The translations under genes and the position numbers were made by a program. From a virus, in IMG/VR virus record IMGVR_UViG_3300023179_000011, positions 124,001 to 188,000 of that record: a stretch of 64,000 nt of DNA. The stretch is one strand, 5' to 3'. The number at the start of each line of letters is the position of its first letter. Position 1 is the stretch's first letter. The notes beneath the pieces were generated by a model, which was not told the origin of the DNA, did no database searches, and worked only from the letters and a program-made list of their open reading frames with translations. Positions 9,121 to 18,481 of this stretch are shown here, piece after piece.

Positions 9121-11001
9121 TCAAGGCTTCCACCCGCTTGTTGAGCCTGTTACGCCAAATTGCTCTCCCTGAGCTAAAGCAGGTACATAACTGCTACCCG
9201 CGGTATCGCTGCTTAAACCACGCTGTACGCTGTTCATAAGCCCTTTTTCCTGATACGAGCCCAACATGCGGGTCATCCAGTCAGGGTCGTTTGAGATGTT
9301 TGCCATGCCGCGCACCATTTCTGGCTGGAACGGCGGCGGTTCTTTATGCGCTTGAATTGTTTTAACGCCATATTTGTTTAAGTTTGTCAGCACGTTTTTA
9401 CCGATCTTTGTGCCGATTGAATAGTGCAACACGGGTTTTTCTAAATAGTGCCCGGTTAACGTGTTTGGCGCGGCCGATACGCTACCTTCTCGCGGCGTCC
9501 AATTACGCTCAATAGCGGAGTAAGGCACTACGTCGTCAGGCACGTAATCGCCGTATTCGTCGGTCAGGCGTACATGATTTACAAGTCCGCGCGCCAGTAG
9601 TTCGATGTTGCGGCGATGGGCTGTAATACCGCTGTTACCCATGACCTGCCGCATAGCTTGCACAAAATAACGACGTCCTTCGCCTACGCCTTTGTGCCGG
9701 ACAATTTCTGCTGGATTTGGCATACCCTCCGATATAACGTCACCAGCTTCAAGCTCATCGCCCTTTTTGACCGAAAGATTTCTCTCTGTCGGAACGTAGT
9801 GGTCCTGACCGTTAATCTGCACATAGTGGCCGCCCTGCGGAGCCGGACGAACTTCCTGCACACGGCCGTCTAGCTGCGCGTGCACGGCGCCGTCTGGGTA
9901 TTTCTTCGGGACCTGTACAAGCGCGTTGAGCGCTTTAAAACCCGAAATCGCTCCCGCGCCGCCGACACCGCCAGAGTGCTTCGAGCTGATCTGGCTTTGC
10001 GTGACTGGTTCCGACAGCGCCTGTGCTGCCGCGATACCCACATAATCTCCAACAGGCGGTAAACGCCCCTTTTCCCTGTAACCCACATCTTTCGCATAAA
10101 CACCGCCGTCCCCGGGGCCGCCAACAATCGGGCTGCGAACTAAGATATCTTTGGCGCCACTTTCCTTCAGATCCCGAAGTATCTTGGGCGTCAAAATTGT
10201 GTTGCGTTTATATGGCCCGACGGCGCGCGCTAATAACGCGCCCTCGTTATCCGGGTCGTCTACGTCGGTTGGGTACCCGCGCTCTTCTAGCGCGGCGCGG
10301 CGCTCTTCGTCGGTGTCGTCGTCATCATCCGCGGTAACCAACAGCCGATGCGTCATCTGCGCCAACTGTTTACCATAGAAACCAGCGTCAGCCGTTGCGG
10401 TTTTAAGATCAATTACGCCCTTACGTGTTCCGAATGCGCCGGCAAAATACTCTACCGGCCGCAAGCCTTGGCTGTATCCGCGCAATACCGGAATTGGAAT
10501 TGGATCGCCGCGATGGTCGAGATACTGCATGTCGGCGCCAAGAATTGAGTTCAGCTGAAATTTGTTGCCGACCCCAGAGCCGGCAATCTGGTGCGCCAGC
10601 GGATTGTCCTGCCCCTCGGCCTCCTTGTACACCTTGTCGAGCAGTTCTTGTTGCGCAGCCTGCGCCAGTTCAAGCAATTTAATATTGCGCTGTTTTTCAT
10701 CGAGCCGTTTGTCGGCAAAAATGTCGCGCATTTGATTCTGTACGCGCAACTGAACGTGCCGCGCCGCTAGCGTCGGACGAATATCTTTGAGTCCAAACGA
10801 TAAACCGTTCGTCGTGTAACCGGCATCACGACCAATGTCGTGAAGCCGCTTCATCACGTCACGATATTTTTCTGGGTGGTTTTTTGCCAAATCGGTGGCG
10901 ACGTTTGACATCGTTTTTTTAGTTAATACGCGATCATAGTCGCGCATTTCGGGCGGCAACGCTTCATTAATCAAAAGTTGTCCAAGCGTCGTCTTTAGCA
11001 T
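9121..11001 (-). CDS. RNA polymerase beta-prime subunit, C-terminal part
   Basis: A 626-aa protein that continues the beta-prime chain broken off in the 1467-aa gene. Near residue 205, FAGAFGTRKGVIDLKTATAD matches the region leading into the bridge helix. Near residue 340, GIAAAQALSEPVTQ and SSKHSGG match the trigger-loop region (bacterial GxxAAQSIGEPxTQ and FHTGG). A lysine-rich acidic insertion (DDDDDTDEE) lies between. With the fused beta/beta-prime-N protein it would complete the catalytic core. It starts 2 nt after the 79-aa gene. The sequence is far from host beta-prime, consistent with a deep-branching phage enzyme. Confidence 0.92.
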   Translation of the reverse strand: MLKTTLGQLLINEALPPEMRDYDRVLTKKTMSNVATDLAKNHPEKYRDVMKRLHDIGRDAGYTTNGLSFGLKDIRPTLAARHVQLRVQNQMRDIFADKRLDEKQRNIKLLELAQAAQQELLDKVYKEAEGQDNPLAHQIAGSGVGNKFQLNSILGADMQYLDHRGDPIPIPVLRGYSQGLRPVEYFAGAFGTRKGVIDLKTATADAGFYGKQLAQMTHRLLVTADDDDDTDEERRAALEERGYPTDVDDPDNEGALLARAVGPYKRNTILTPKILRDLKESGAKDILVRSPIVGGPGDGGVYAKDVGYREKGRLPPVGDYVGIAAAQALSEPVTQSQISSKHSGGVGGAGAISGFKALNALVQVPKKYPDGAVHAQLDGRVQEVRPAPQGGHYVQINGQDHYVPTERNLSVKKGDELEAGDVISEGMPNPAEIVRHKGVGEGRRYFVQAMRQVMGNSGITAHRRNIELLARGLVNHVRLTDEYGDYVPDDVVPYSAIERNWTPREGSVSAAPNTLTGHYLEKPVLHYSIGTKIGKNVLTNLNKYGVKTIQAHKEPPPFQPEMVRGMANISNDPDWMTRMLGSYQEKGLMNSVQRGLSSDTAGSSYVPALAQGEQFGVTGSTSGWKP

Positions 11002-11002
11002 G

Positions 11003-11242
11003 TCACGGCGTCCACATTATTTTCTGCATCGACTTCGGCTGAAACTCTGACACAACAACCGTTTTGTCGACACCCAGCGCGCGTAAAAGCGAATGAAACT
11101 CCTTTTCGCCGACTGTCGCATAAACAACAGCTTCGTCAACCTGAATAGCAACAAATAGCGGATTGCCGAGATCGTCTTCGACAATCACGCTATGTGCTTT
11201 TTTTTCGGTCGGCTGCAGGCTGTGTTGCGTTTTAACCAGCAT
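11003..11242 (-). CDS. Small protein encoded between the polymerase halves
   Basis: A 79-aa alpha/beta protein with no motif I recognise. It overlaps the end of the Pro/Ala-rich gene and abuts the beta-prime C-terminal gene, so the three are one translational unit. Its position makes a polymerase accessory role (omega-like or a regulator) conceivable, but the sequence does not show this. Confidence 0.7.
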   Translation of the reverse strand: MLVKTQHSLQPTEKKAHSVIVEDDLGNPLFVAIQVDEAVVYATVGEKEFHSLLRALGVDKTVVVSEFQPKSMQKIMWTP

Positions 11243-11960
11243 TGTCCGCTATGCTCCGAATCATCGCGGCGATAGCGTTTGCTTTAATCTGCATTTGTGT
11301 CGGCGCGTTCGGATTAGAGACGCTGGGACCAAACGGCCGGCCGATTGAAGAAGCCGATTTTTCAGCGCGATCCCACCACGCGGCCTTCGACGGATCAGCC
11401 TCGGGTGGCGGAGCGTTCGGCGGCATTGGTCCGCCCGGAGGCATTGGTCCGCCCGGCGGTTGCATTCCACCCTGCGCGTTCGGGTCTTGCGGCGGCGGCG
11501 CCATCGGGCCGCCGGGAAGCGCTGTTTCAGCCGGCGGCGCGCCAGTCGTACCGGGGGGTAACACCAGAGACTCCGGCGGCACCTGAACACCCATCGCGTT
11601 CATGATGGCGGTAAGTTGCTGCTGCATGTTGTACAAACGATAGTCGAGCATTTGCATCATTTGCTCGGGTTTAAGTTTTTGCTGCGCGCCAGCAGGGGCT
11701 GCGCCCGGAGCGGCGGGTGCGGCGGGCGCTGCGGGAGGTGCAGCGGGAGGCGCCATTCCCATAGCCGCAGGATCCACTGGCGGTGCAGCTGCTGCAGCAA
11801 CAGCAGACGGATCGGCCGGCGGAACAGCCCCCATGGCGGCTGGATCAACCGGCGGAGCACCACCAGCAGCAGCGGGATCCACCGCCGCTCCGGGCACTAA
11901 TGCGGATTTTTCAAAGCGCGCCTTCGCCAGCGCAATGAGTTCGGGGTTTACCGTGAACAT
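11232..11960 (-). CDS. Pro/Ala/Met-rich repeat protein inside the polymerase locus
   Basis: A 242-aa protein. Residues ~20-90 are degenerate repeats of PPVDPAAMG type. A short helical segment (KPEQMMQMLDYRLYNMQQQ) with coiled-coil character follows, then a PPGGPMPPG repeat stretch and a helical tail ending in AAMIRSIADNAG. It is likely disordered, with two small folded or oligomerising pieces. It sits exactly where the beta-prime chain is split. Whether it binds polymerase or the virion is unknown. Confidence 0.75.
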   Translation of the reverse strand: MFTVNPELIALAKARFEKSALVPGAAVDPAAAGGAPPVDPAAMGAVPPADPSAVAAAAAPPVDPAAMGMAPPAAPPAAPAAPAAPGAAPAGAQQKLKPEQMMQMLDYRLYNMQQQLTAIMNAMGVQVPPESLVLPPGTTGAPPAETALPGGPMAPPPQDPNAQGGMQPPGGPMPPGGPMPPNAPPPEADPSKAAWWDRAEKSASSIGRPFGPSVSNPNAPTQMQIKANAIAAMIRSIADNAG

Positions 11961-11980
11961 ACAACCTCCATGTTTAACGC

Positions 11981-14900
11981 TTACGTATTATCTTCCACAA
12001 TATGAACCGGGGTGTCCACCTCTATTTCGCCGCGGCGGTATGCCTGTACAGCGTCCTGCTTGCTACGAAACACACGTGGTTTGGCTTTTTTACTAATCCG
12101 GCTAGACGCTAAGTATAACCCGGTTTGGTAGTCTTTGTTAGGAACGTAGTGCGCGCGAAACGTCGATGTCGCGAACAAATTCTTGCTCGGCAGCATTTTT
12201 TCAACGGCTTCTTTCGCGGCGTCTTCTGTGCTTGGAACGTGATACTGCATCGCATCACCGTCAAAGTCGGCGCCAAACCCTTTGGTGATTACAGGGTTCA
12301 CTTCCATGACTTTGTTTTTAGTTAACTTGGGATAGAAAGCCATCATACCGTAGCGATGAAGTACCGGGGCGCGGTTGATAACAATCGGCCGCGACGACAT
12401 CTGCTGATTTAACTCAGCAAACGCTTCTTTGTTTTTATCTTCAACGGCCTGCATAGCTTGCATGCGCGGAAGGCCGCGGCGAACAAGCCCCCGAACAACG
12501 AACGGCTTGTAAATATCCCACGCTTTCTCTTCTGGCAGCGCAACTTCATCCATATCAAGGTCGGGATTTGGTGTAATGACGGCGCGACCGACAAGGTCTA
12601 CCGTCGAACTGAGCAGCTTGCGCTGAACAGTGCCGTATTTTGGCGAGTTACCAAACACGTGGCGTAGAAAACCTTTGACGTTGCGCTCGACGTTTTTAGG
12701 CTGCTGCGGCTCACCCAATCCGGTAACAGCCTTCATCGAGTCATACATGCTCAGCCGTTCGTCGCCGTAGTCGGCTAGCGCGCCAGAAGCTTCTTTCAGC
12801 GTATCGTTAGCGTCGAGCAATTCTTTGTACAGATAATTTGCGTCGGCCACGAGCGGTAACTTTTTGCTGCCCATCGTGCTCACGGGGCGGAAGAGCGGCG
12901 GCAGAACAGGGACTTTACTAATCATCCAGTCCTGCGGATGCACACCAGTTGTTTCGGCGCTCTTTAAAAAGCCGAGCCTGCGCACGGCGGCGTCGCGAAG
13001 CGTCTTGCGGCCGGATTTGATATCTAACCGCGCCTGCTCGATAGCTTTCGGTAGATTAATGCGCTCTAGGGCCGCCTTAATCGCGCCCGGACCTGTCTTG
13101 TCGCCCAGCTGCTCGCGGCCGGCCAGCACGCCGCGAAACTGTTTTTCTGTCATGCCGAGCACGCGGCGAATAGGATCTTCCATCACCGGGTTCGGCATCG
13201 GTTCATGCAGCGTGATCTTGCTCCACCGATTACCGCCGTGGCCGCCAGTTAGCATCTCGTCAAACAAGCCGCCGGCGATAGGTTTGAGCCGCCCCTTCCA
13301 GTCGACGGTCTCGGAGCTTTTGAGTTCCCGCGGGCCGGCGAGTTCGTCCACGTCTTTGTCGGTCATAGCCATCAGGTTCGAGCGCGTCCCCTTGCGAACA
13401 ACGTTGATACCAGACGCTTTGAGTTGATTAACAAACTTTTCGTAAACGTGCGGGACTTTGGGCAGCGGCGGCGTATACCCGGCCATGAACTGCGACCAGT
13501 ACTCGGGGTTCGCTTGCCCGCGCACCATTTTGGCGTCTCGAATAACTTTGCCGGCGCCGTGAGAAAGTAACGCACCCAGATCAAGCATGCCGACGCGCTT
13601 GGCGCCTTCGCTACCGCCCTTGGCCGGCGTTCCTTCGGCCGTGTAAGCGCCCATCGCGCGCCCCTGCGCTTTGGATTCGCTTGTATGGTGCAGCTTCATA
13701 AAAAAACGTGTGCCCGTCAGTACGCCGCCAATCTTTCGACCGGTTTCAGGGTCGATTACGTCCTCGGTGTCTGACAGCCCGTGTTTAGCGAGTTCTTTCT
13801 GCGCAAACTCGATCAGGTCGTTTTTGTTATCAAAGTCCTTGAGTTTGTACGGCGAGCCAGTCTGCGCGGCTACTTTGCCCAGTGCGGCCTCAATGACCTG
13901 TGCGGGATTAATGCGGCTGATAAGGCCAAGCGGCGACACGAGTACTTCAAACGCGTTACCGTCGCGATCCTTGGGCATCTGATCGTCGGGCACTATTTCG
14001 GCCACGACGCCCTTGTCACCAAAACGCCCGGTGAGTTTATCGCCGACGTCCATGGGCGCTTGATTTTTTACAACAACGCTTACGCCTTTTTTTGTGTGCA
14101 TGACGTCGGTCACAACACCCGGCGCGTGGTGTTCCCACGTAATCGTCTCGTTGGTGAAGTTGCCGGCACGCCCCCGGTGCACTTTACCGTACACCGTGTC
14201 CTTTTTCTTGGCGACAAGCACAAGCGGATCGCCAAATTTAACTTCAGTGCCTTTTTTAATCGCGCCGTTGTCGTCGAAGTTATCAAGAAACTTTTTATCG
14301 TATTCAGTTGGAAACAAACTCACGAACGCCTTCTTGCCAACGTGAGTATTGTCGTCCCACTCGGCTTCGTGCTGATACATGTGCTCAGACGTCAGCCGCT
14401 TGGAGGCAGATTCAGAGATAACAACAGCGTCTTCGTAGTTCTTGCCGCGAAACGGCAAATACGCCGTCCGCAAGTTCAGGCCAAGAGCCGCGCTACCGTT
14501 CTGATCAGTAAAGTTGGAGCGCGCCAGCAGTTGGCCGGGCTCAACAACATCACCCGGCTTCACGAGCGGCGTCTGATGTAAAAAAGTCTTTCGGTTGTAC
14601 GGCATCTCGTTATACAAATCGATTGTCTTTTTGTTGCCGTCTTTGTCGCGCAGCACAATACCGTCTGGCGTCACATCGACGACTTGCGCGCGTTCGGTCG
14701 CGCGAGTCGCGCCCAACTTCTCGCCCATCTCGTCTTCGTGCGAAACTTTGTCGTCATCGGCTTTCGCAGACTGCAGCAGCGGCGCCTCGGCGTTTACGAG
14801 TGGCAACGCCTGCGTAAACATTCGGCTACCCATGATCACGCGATGACCTTTGATCATCGATTTGATGGGCACCATGTTGGTCAGCGCAGAGAACGTGCTA

Positions 14901-16384
14901 TCCATGTTCGGCAAACCAAATTGCGCTTCTTTTCGCGGCACATACTTCAACTTGCCGTTTACGAGCGCCGCAACGACAGGCAAACCATTGTCTTCTTCGC
15001 CGGGGAACACGAGCGGCGTGTCGGCCAGTTCCTGCGGCGTCTTGTAGATCTTGTCGCCGGTTTTCATATCAATAACCGGCGTATAAATTTTGCCGTCGGA
15101 GCCCTTCATGGCGCCGCGGGCAAAACGCATATCAACGCCCACCTTGCCAGACTCAGGTGTGCGCAGGTAGTCAATAAACCCAAGATGACTTGGTTGCACG
15201 GAACGTGATTCAGCCGGTACAGCATCAAGCGACCCGATGCCGCCTTCGCCCATACGAGTGACACGAGTCTGGTGATCAAAAATTTCGGCTGGGTTGATCT
15301 CTTCAAGACTCGATCCAAGGCCGCTGCCAATAAGCGCAGCCGAAATTGCTTTATCAAACACACCCGACGGAATGTGATCAATTGATTTCTTGGCGGTGGC
15401 TTTCCAAAGCAATTTGTTAAGCGATTGCCGATCTTTCGTGAACCGCTCGGCAATCAAATCTTCTGGCCCGACGACCGACTGATAAACCATGTTGTCTCGG
15501 TCGTCGCTTTCTGTTTCGCGCCGATTGACGGCAATGAGTTTCTTTGTGATCGCCAAAATTGTTTCGGGCGTCATGTTTTTGTATTCAGCGCCCAGTGTTC
15601 GACGCGTAACTTCTGGATCTAATTCCGTCTTGGCAAATTCAGCTGCAATAGCTTGCGCTTTCGCAATAGCGTCTGCGCCGGCAACCGGTTTGTTCACAAG
15701 TCGGGCGTAGATCTTGTCCATCGTGCCGGCGTCGCCCTTCTCCATGTTGACGGCGGTAATCTCGTTGCCCCACGCTTTGCGAATGTCTTGATCAGACACG
15801 CCCATGGATTTGAGCAGCGGCATAAGCGGTATTTGTGCCTGCCCGATGCTAATCTTGAACACGCCGGTTTTGGGGTCGAGGAAGTAACGATGTGATCGGC
15901 CTTTACCGGGTAATGTGTTTACGTGCGCTTCAATTTCGCCGTTGTCTTTTTCGCGCGTAAACACGCCGGGACGCAAACGCATCTGATGGGCAAGTGTGTA
16001 CTCGACGCCGCCGTTGACGAATGTGCCCGAGTCAGTGAGATACGGCACGTGAGCAATCGTGGCACGGCGCTGACCAACCGGCTGCCCGGTTTTGTTATCA
16101 GTAAGCGTCCACGTACCCTGCAACCGGCGGGCAAGCGTCCCTCTAGAAAGGACAGCTTTCTTCTGATCTGACCGTGTAAAACGTTCAGGCCCTGAGTACC
16201 CAACGTCTTGAAGCTGCAACGTATACAGATCGTTTTGCAGCGGCTTGAGATTTTGCGCGCTATTCAGCGCCTGATTGAAAATGTTTTCTCGCATTAAACC
16301 AACGTCGCCAAACGTGCGCATTGTCGGCGCAACTGGCGCTGGCATGGGCGTCGGCTTTAATTCGGGCAGTTCGGGGGCTGGCAT
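11981..16384 (-). CDS. RNA polymerase beta subunit fused to N-terminal beta-prime
   Basis: A 1467-aa protein. The first ~950 residues are beta-like: GKNYEDAVVISES (bacterial GYNFEDAILISE) and GDKLTGRFGDKGVVAEI (bacterial GDKMAGRHGNKGV). The rest is beta-prime N-terminal: GGHGGNRWSKI, VLPPLFRP, SRPIVINRAPVLHRYG and, near residue 1370, GADFDGD, which keeps all three catalytic aspartates of NADFDGD although Asn is Gly. The chain stops ~90 residues later. The remainder of beta-prime is the gene at 9121-11001. Bacterial beta and beta-prime are normally separate and each unbroken. This would be the core of a phage transcription machine. No alpha or sigma gene is seen in the window. Confidence 0.95.
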   Translation of the reverse strand: MPAPELPELKPTPMPAPVAPTMRTFGDVGLMRENIFNQALNSAQNLKPLQNDLYTLQLQDVGYSGPERFTRSDQKKAVLSRGTLARRLQGTWTLTDNKTGQPVGQRRATIAHVPYLTDSGTFVNGGVEYTLAHQMRLRPGVFTREKDNGEIEAHVNTLPGKGRSHRYFLDPKTGVFKISIGQAQIPLMPLLKSMGVSDQDIRKAWGNEITAVNMEKGDAGTMDKIYARLVNKPVAGADAIAKAQAIAAEFAKTELDPEVTRRTLGAEYKNMTPETILAITKKLIAVNRRETESDDRDNMVYQSVVGPEDLIAERFTKDRQSLNKLLWKATAKKSIDHIPSGVFDKAISAALIGSGLGSSLEEINPAEIFDHQTRVTRMGEGGIGSLDAVPAESRSVQPSHLGFIDYLRTPESGKVGVDMRFARGAMKGSDGKIYTPVIDMKTGDKIYKTPQELADTPLVFPGEEDNGLPVVAALVNGKLKYVPRKEAQFGLPNMDSTFSALTNMVPIKSMIKGHRVIMGSRMFTQALPLVNAEAPLLQSAKADDDKVSHEDEMGEKLGATRATERAQVVDVTPDGIVLRDKDGNKKTIDLYNEMPYNRKTFLHQTPLVKPGDVVEPGQLLARSNFTDQNGSAALGLNLRTAYLPFRGKNYEDAVVISESASKRLTSEHMYQHEAEWDDNTHVGKKAFVSLFPTEYDKKFLDNFDDNGAIKKGTEVKFGDPLVLVAKKKDTVYGKVHRGRAGNFTNETITWEHHAPGVVTDVMHTKKGVSVVVKNQAPMDVGDKLTGRFGDKGVVAEIVPDDQMPKDRDGNAFEVLVSPLGLISRINPAQVIEAALGKVAAQTGSPYKLKDFDNKNDLIEFAQKELAKHGLSDTEDVIDPETGRKIGGVLTGTRFFMKLHHTSESKAQGRAMGAYTAEGTPAKGGSEGAKRVGMLDLGALLSHGAGKVIRDAKMVRGQANPEYWSQFMAGYTPPLPKVPHVYEKFVNQLKASGINVVRKGTRSNLMAMTDKDVDELAGPRELKSSETVDWKGRLKPIAGGLFDEMLTGGHGGNRWSKITLHEPMPNPVMEDPIRRVLGMTEKQFRGVLAGREQLGDKTGPGAIKAALERINLPKAIEQARLDIKSGRKTLRDAAVRRLGFLKSAETTGVHPQDWMISKVPVLPPLFRPVSTMGSKKLPLVADANYLYKELLDANDTLKEASGALADYGDERLSMYDSMKAVTGLGEPQQPKNVERNVKGFLRHVFGNSPKYGTVQRKLLSSTVDLVGRAVITPNPDLDMDEVALPEEKAWDIYKPFVVRGLVRRGLPRMQAMQAVEDKNKEAFAELNQQMSSRPIVINRAPVLHRYGMMAFYPKLTKNKVMEVNPVITKGFGADFDGDAMQYHVPSTEDAAKEAVEKMLPSKNLFATSTFRAHYVPNKDYQTGLYLASSRISKKAKPRVFRSKQDAVQAYRRGEIEVDTPVHIVEDNT

Positions 16385-16387
16385 CGA

Positions 16388-17245
16388 TCACCCCGCCTGC
16401 GATTGCTCAACTTGTTTCTTCAGCGCGATAATCTCGTCGGGATCAACGTACGTCGGTAGAATGCCGGCGATACGGGCCTTCGACTTTGCGGCTTCTTCAA
16501 CTGCTTTTGCGCGAGAGCGGTCGCGCGCCCGATCGTACATCAGTTTGGCTGCTAAACCACCAAGGCCCAGTCCCGCAGCGACATATGTGCCGCCGAGCGC
16601 CGCGGGTACGCGCTTGGCTGTGTCGTATGCGCTCGTTAACCAGTCCAGCAACGCCTGCTTCTCGGCCGCCGCTTTTTCGCTCGCCACGTCATAAGCGTTG
16701 TCGAGCGGTTTCGCCGCGCCGCCTGTAAGCGCGTCGTAATACTCTTTTTCTGCGGCGGCAATTTGCTCTTGCTGGTCGCGTTTCTTTTTACGTTTGTGCA
16801 GCGCTTCAATCAGTTTATATCCGCCAAGTCCGCCAAGCGTCGCCGCGCCAAATGTAGCGCCAGTGCCGAACGACGAACGGATGACGTTTGGGTCATATGA
16901 GTTTTGGCTTTTATTTGTCGCGGGCGTAAAGGGGCGTAAAAAGCTGAGCACCGAATCGGGCAGCATTTTGCCGACACCCTCGGTGATGTTGTCGTACACC
17001 CCGGCTACTTTTGTCTCAGTAATCTTGGGTGTATCTTCTTCGTCTTCTTTTTCTTCTCGCGGTTTGTTTAACGCCTGAGATAGTCCGCGGGCCAGATAAT
17101 AAAGACTAGCGGCACCAGCGCCAGCGCCAAGGCTGCCAAGACCAGTGCGGATAATACGATTGCCCCAGAAACGCTGGTAATCTTGGGCTGTAGGTTGGCC
17201 AACAGCGGGCGCGGGTGGTGCAGCATTGTTTGCGAGTTTTTCCAT
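16388..17245 (-). CDS. Membrane-associated Gly/Ala-rich protein
   Basis: A 285-aa protein with three hydrophobic Gly/Ala-rich segments (about residues 33-55, 127-150 and 215-237) separated by highly charged linkers (REEKEDEEDTP; KRKKKRDQQ). This fits a multi-pass or membrane-inserting virion protein. No family recognised. It ends 4 nt before the polymerase gene begins, so it lies in the same operon. The ribosome binding site is weak. Confidence 0.7.
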   Translation of the reverse strand: MEKLANNAAPPAPAVGQPTAQDYQRFWGNRIIRTGLGSLGAGAGAASLYYLARGLSQALNKPREEKEDEEDTPKITETKVAGVYDNITEGVGKMLPDSVLSFLRPFTPATNKSQNSYDPNVIRSSFGTGATFGAATLGGLGGYKLIEALHKRKKKRDQQEQIAAAEKEYYDALTGGAAKPLDNAYDVASEKAAAEKQALLDWLTSAYDTAKRVPAALGGTYVAAGLGLGGLAAKLMYDRARDRSRAKAVEEAAKSKARIAGILPTYVDPDEIIALKKQVEQSQAG

Positions 17246-17257
17246 TGATCGTGCTCA

Positions 17258-17605
17258 CTAGTGTTTGGGCGGAATCATGCCATAAACCTGCGCCCACTCC
17301 AACCACACGCGAAAATGCTTATTCTCGTCGTCCCAGTTGTCGCTACGCTTTAACAGCCGATACCATCCGTTCACTATCTTATCATTTATGTTGTCAAATT
17401 CTGCTTTTTGAGCGGTATCCCACAGTTCAAACATCCTAGATTTAAAGTCGTACTGGATGTCGATATTTTCCAGTTCTTCTTGCTTTAAATCGGGCCGGTT
17501 ACCATTACCGATGACTGGAAATCCGTCGAGGGTTCCGGGCCAGTTTAACTGCGCGTTGTTATGCTGGGGGCCGCCGATTTCGCCGTGATATTTGCGCAGG
17601 CTCAC
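17258..17605 (-). CDS. Hypothetical protein, 115 aa
   Basis: Starts at GTG with AAAGGTG 5-6 nt upstream. Trp-rich and acidic, no cysteine, no membrane segment, probably a compact helical protein. It lies in the run of small genes upstream of the polymerase. No family recognised. Confidence 0.7.
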   Translation of the reverse strand: MSLRKYHGEIGGPQHNNAQLNWPGTLDGFPVIGNGNRPDLKQEELENIDIQYDFKSRMFELWDTAQKAEFDNINDKIVNGWYRLLKRSDNWDDENKHFRVWLEWAQVYGMIPPKH

Positions 17606-17608
17606 AAA

Positions 17609-17977
17609 TCACCTTTCTGGTCGGTAGAGACGTAACTTCCTGTTTGTCTTAGCGCGGGCGGCGTACGCCTTGTAGGCGGCGGCGAGTTCGCGAGCTTTCA
17701 AATCTTCCTCGTCGATTTCGGGCTCTGTTATCTTGCCGGCGACGTGCCCGGCGAGCCCGCCGCCGATCGTGGCGAGCATAAGCGGCGTATACGCGATATT
17801 TCCAAGCGCAGAGGCCGACGAAGAAATATCTGAAAAAGACGGTAGCTGAAACGCCGCGCTTTTTACAAATACTTCAGCTGCTTTGACACGCAGATCGAGC
17901 GCGGCACCTGTTAAATGCTCTTCGGCGCAGCGGCGAAGAAACCCGAGTTTAAAAGCTTCTTTTTCGTTGACATCCAT
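17609..17977 (-). CDS. Small membrane-associated protein
   Basis: About 122 aa from the ATG at 17977, chosen because GGAGAG lies 7 nt upstream and the previous gene stops at 17979. An earlier in-frame start at 18043 would overlap that gene. The N-terminal half is helical (NEKEAFKLGFLRRCAEE). A hydrophobic stretch near residues 70-90 (YTPLMLATIGGGLAGHVAG) could span a membrane. The tail is basic. Function unknown. Confidence 0.7.
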   Translation of the reverse strand: MDVNEKEAFKLGFLRRCAEEHLTGAALDLRVKAAEVFVKSAAFQLPSFSDISSSASALGNIAYTPLMLATIGGGLAGHVAGKITEPEIDEEDLKARELAAAYKAYAARAKTNRKLRLYRPER

Positions 17978-17978
17978 G

Positions 17979-18473
17979 TCAAAACTCTCCGGGCAAAATA
18001 AGTTTTTTGGTTGGCGCGCCAACAGTAAAGTCGGGCGTGGCATGCCTTCCGGTGTCTTTTCCTACCGGTAAAGCACCCGGCAACGCAGATGTAAAATTTG
18101 CGCCGCTGGCCAAAGATATCTTACTCTTTCTGCCCGGACGGTGTCGCCTGAACCACGCGTCAACGGCGGGGTCGTCGCGGTCGCCCTGTTCTTTTGCTTC
18201 TTTTGCCGCGGCGACCATGTTTTCAATGGCCTGCTGTAGTTCTGCGCGGTCGGCAGATAACCACGCGGCTTTTCCGGGGTTTTCAGCGGCTATATGCCGC
18301 AAACGCTTGGCCTCGTCGCTTATAGCCTGCGCCCGCTGTAAAAACTCTTTGCGGGTGAGCACAAAAAACTCACCAGTTTGCTCGTCGTGCAGGCAGATGA
18401 AACCGTTTTGTGCGTAAAATTTAAGCCCGCGATACGAATAGCATTTGCCTGTTGAGCCGTGAACAGCGGTCAT
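17979..18473 (-). CDS. Hypothetical protein, 164 aa
   Basis: The N-terminal ~40 residues look beta-rich and aromatic (GLKFYAQNGFICLHDEQTG), followed by helices and a basic, probably disordered tail. No motif recognised. It overlaps the ribosome binding site of the next gene, so the two are linked in translation. Confidence 0.65.
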   Translation of the reverse strand: MTAVHGSTGKCYSYRGLKFYAQNGFICLHDEQTGEFFVLTRKEFLQRAQAISDEAKRLRHIAAENPGKAAWLSADRAELQQAIENMVAAAKEAKEQGDRDDPAVDAWFRRHRPGRKSKISLASGANFTSALPGALPVGKDTGRHATPDFTVGAPTKKLILPGEF

Positions 18474-18481
18474 TACACACC

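Noticed and set aside
9616-10548. Several plus-strand frames opposite the beta-prime C-terminal gene
   Set aside because: Antisense shadows of a conserved gene.
13781-14581. 266-codon plus-strand frame opposite the polymerase gene
   Set aside because: Antisense to strongly conserved polymerase motifs; no sign of its own motif or start signal.
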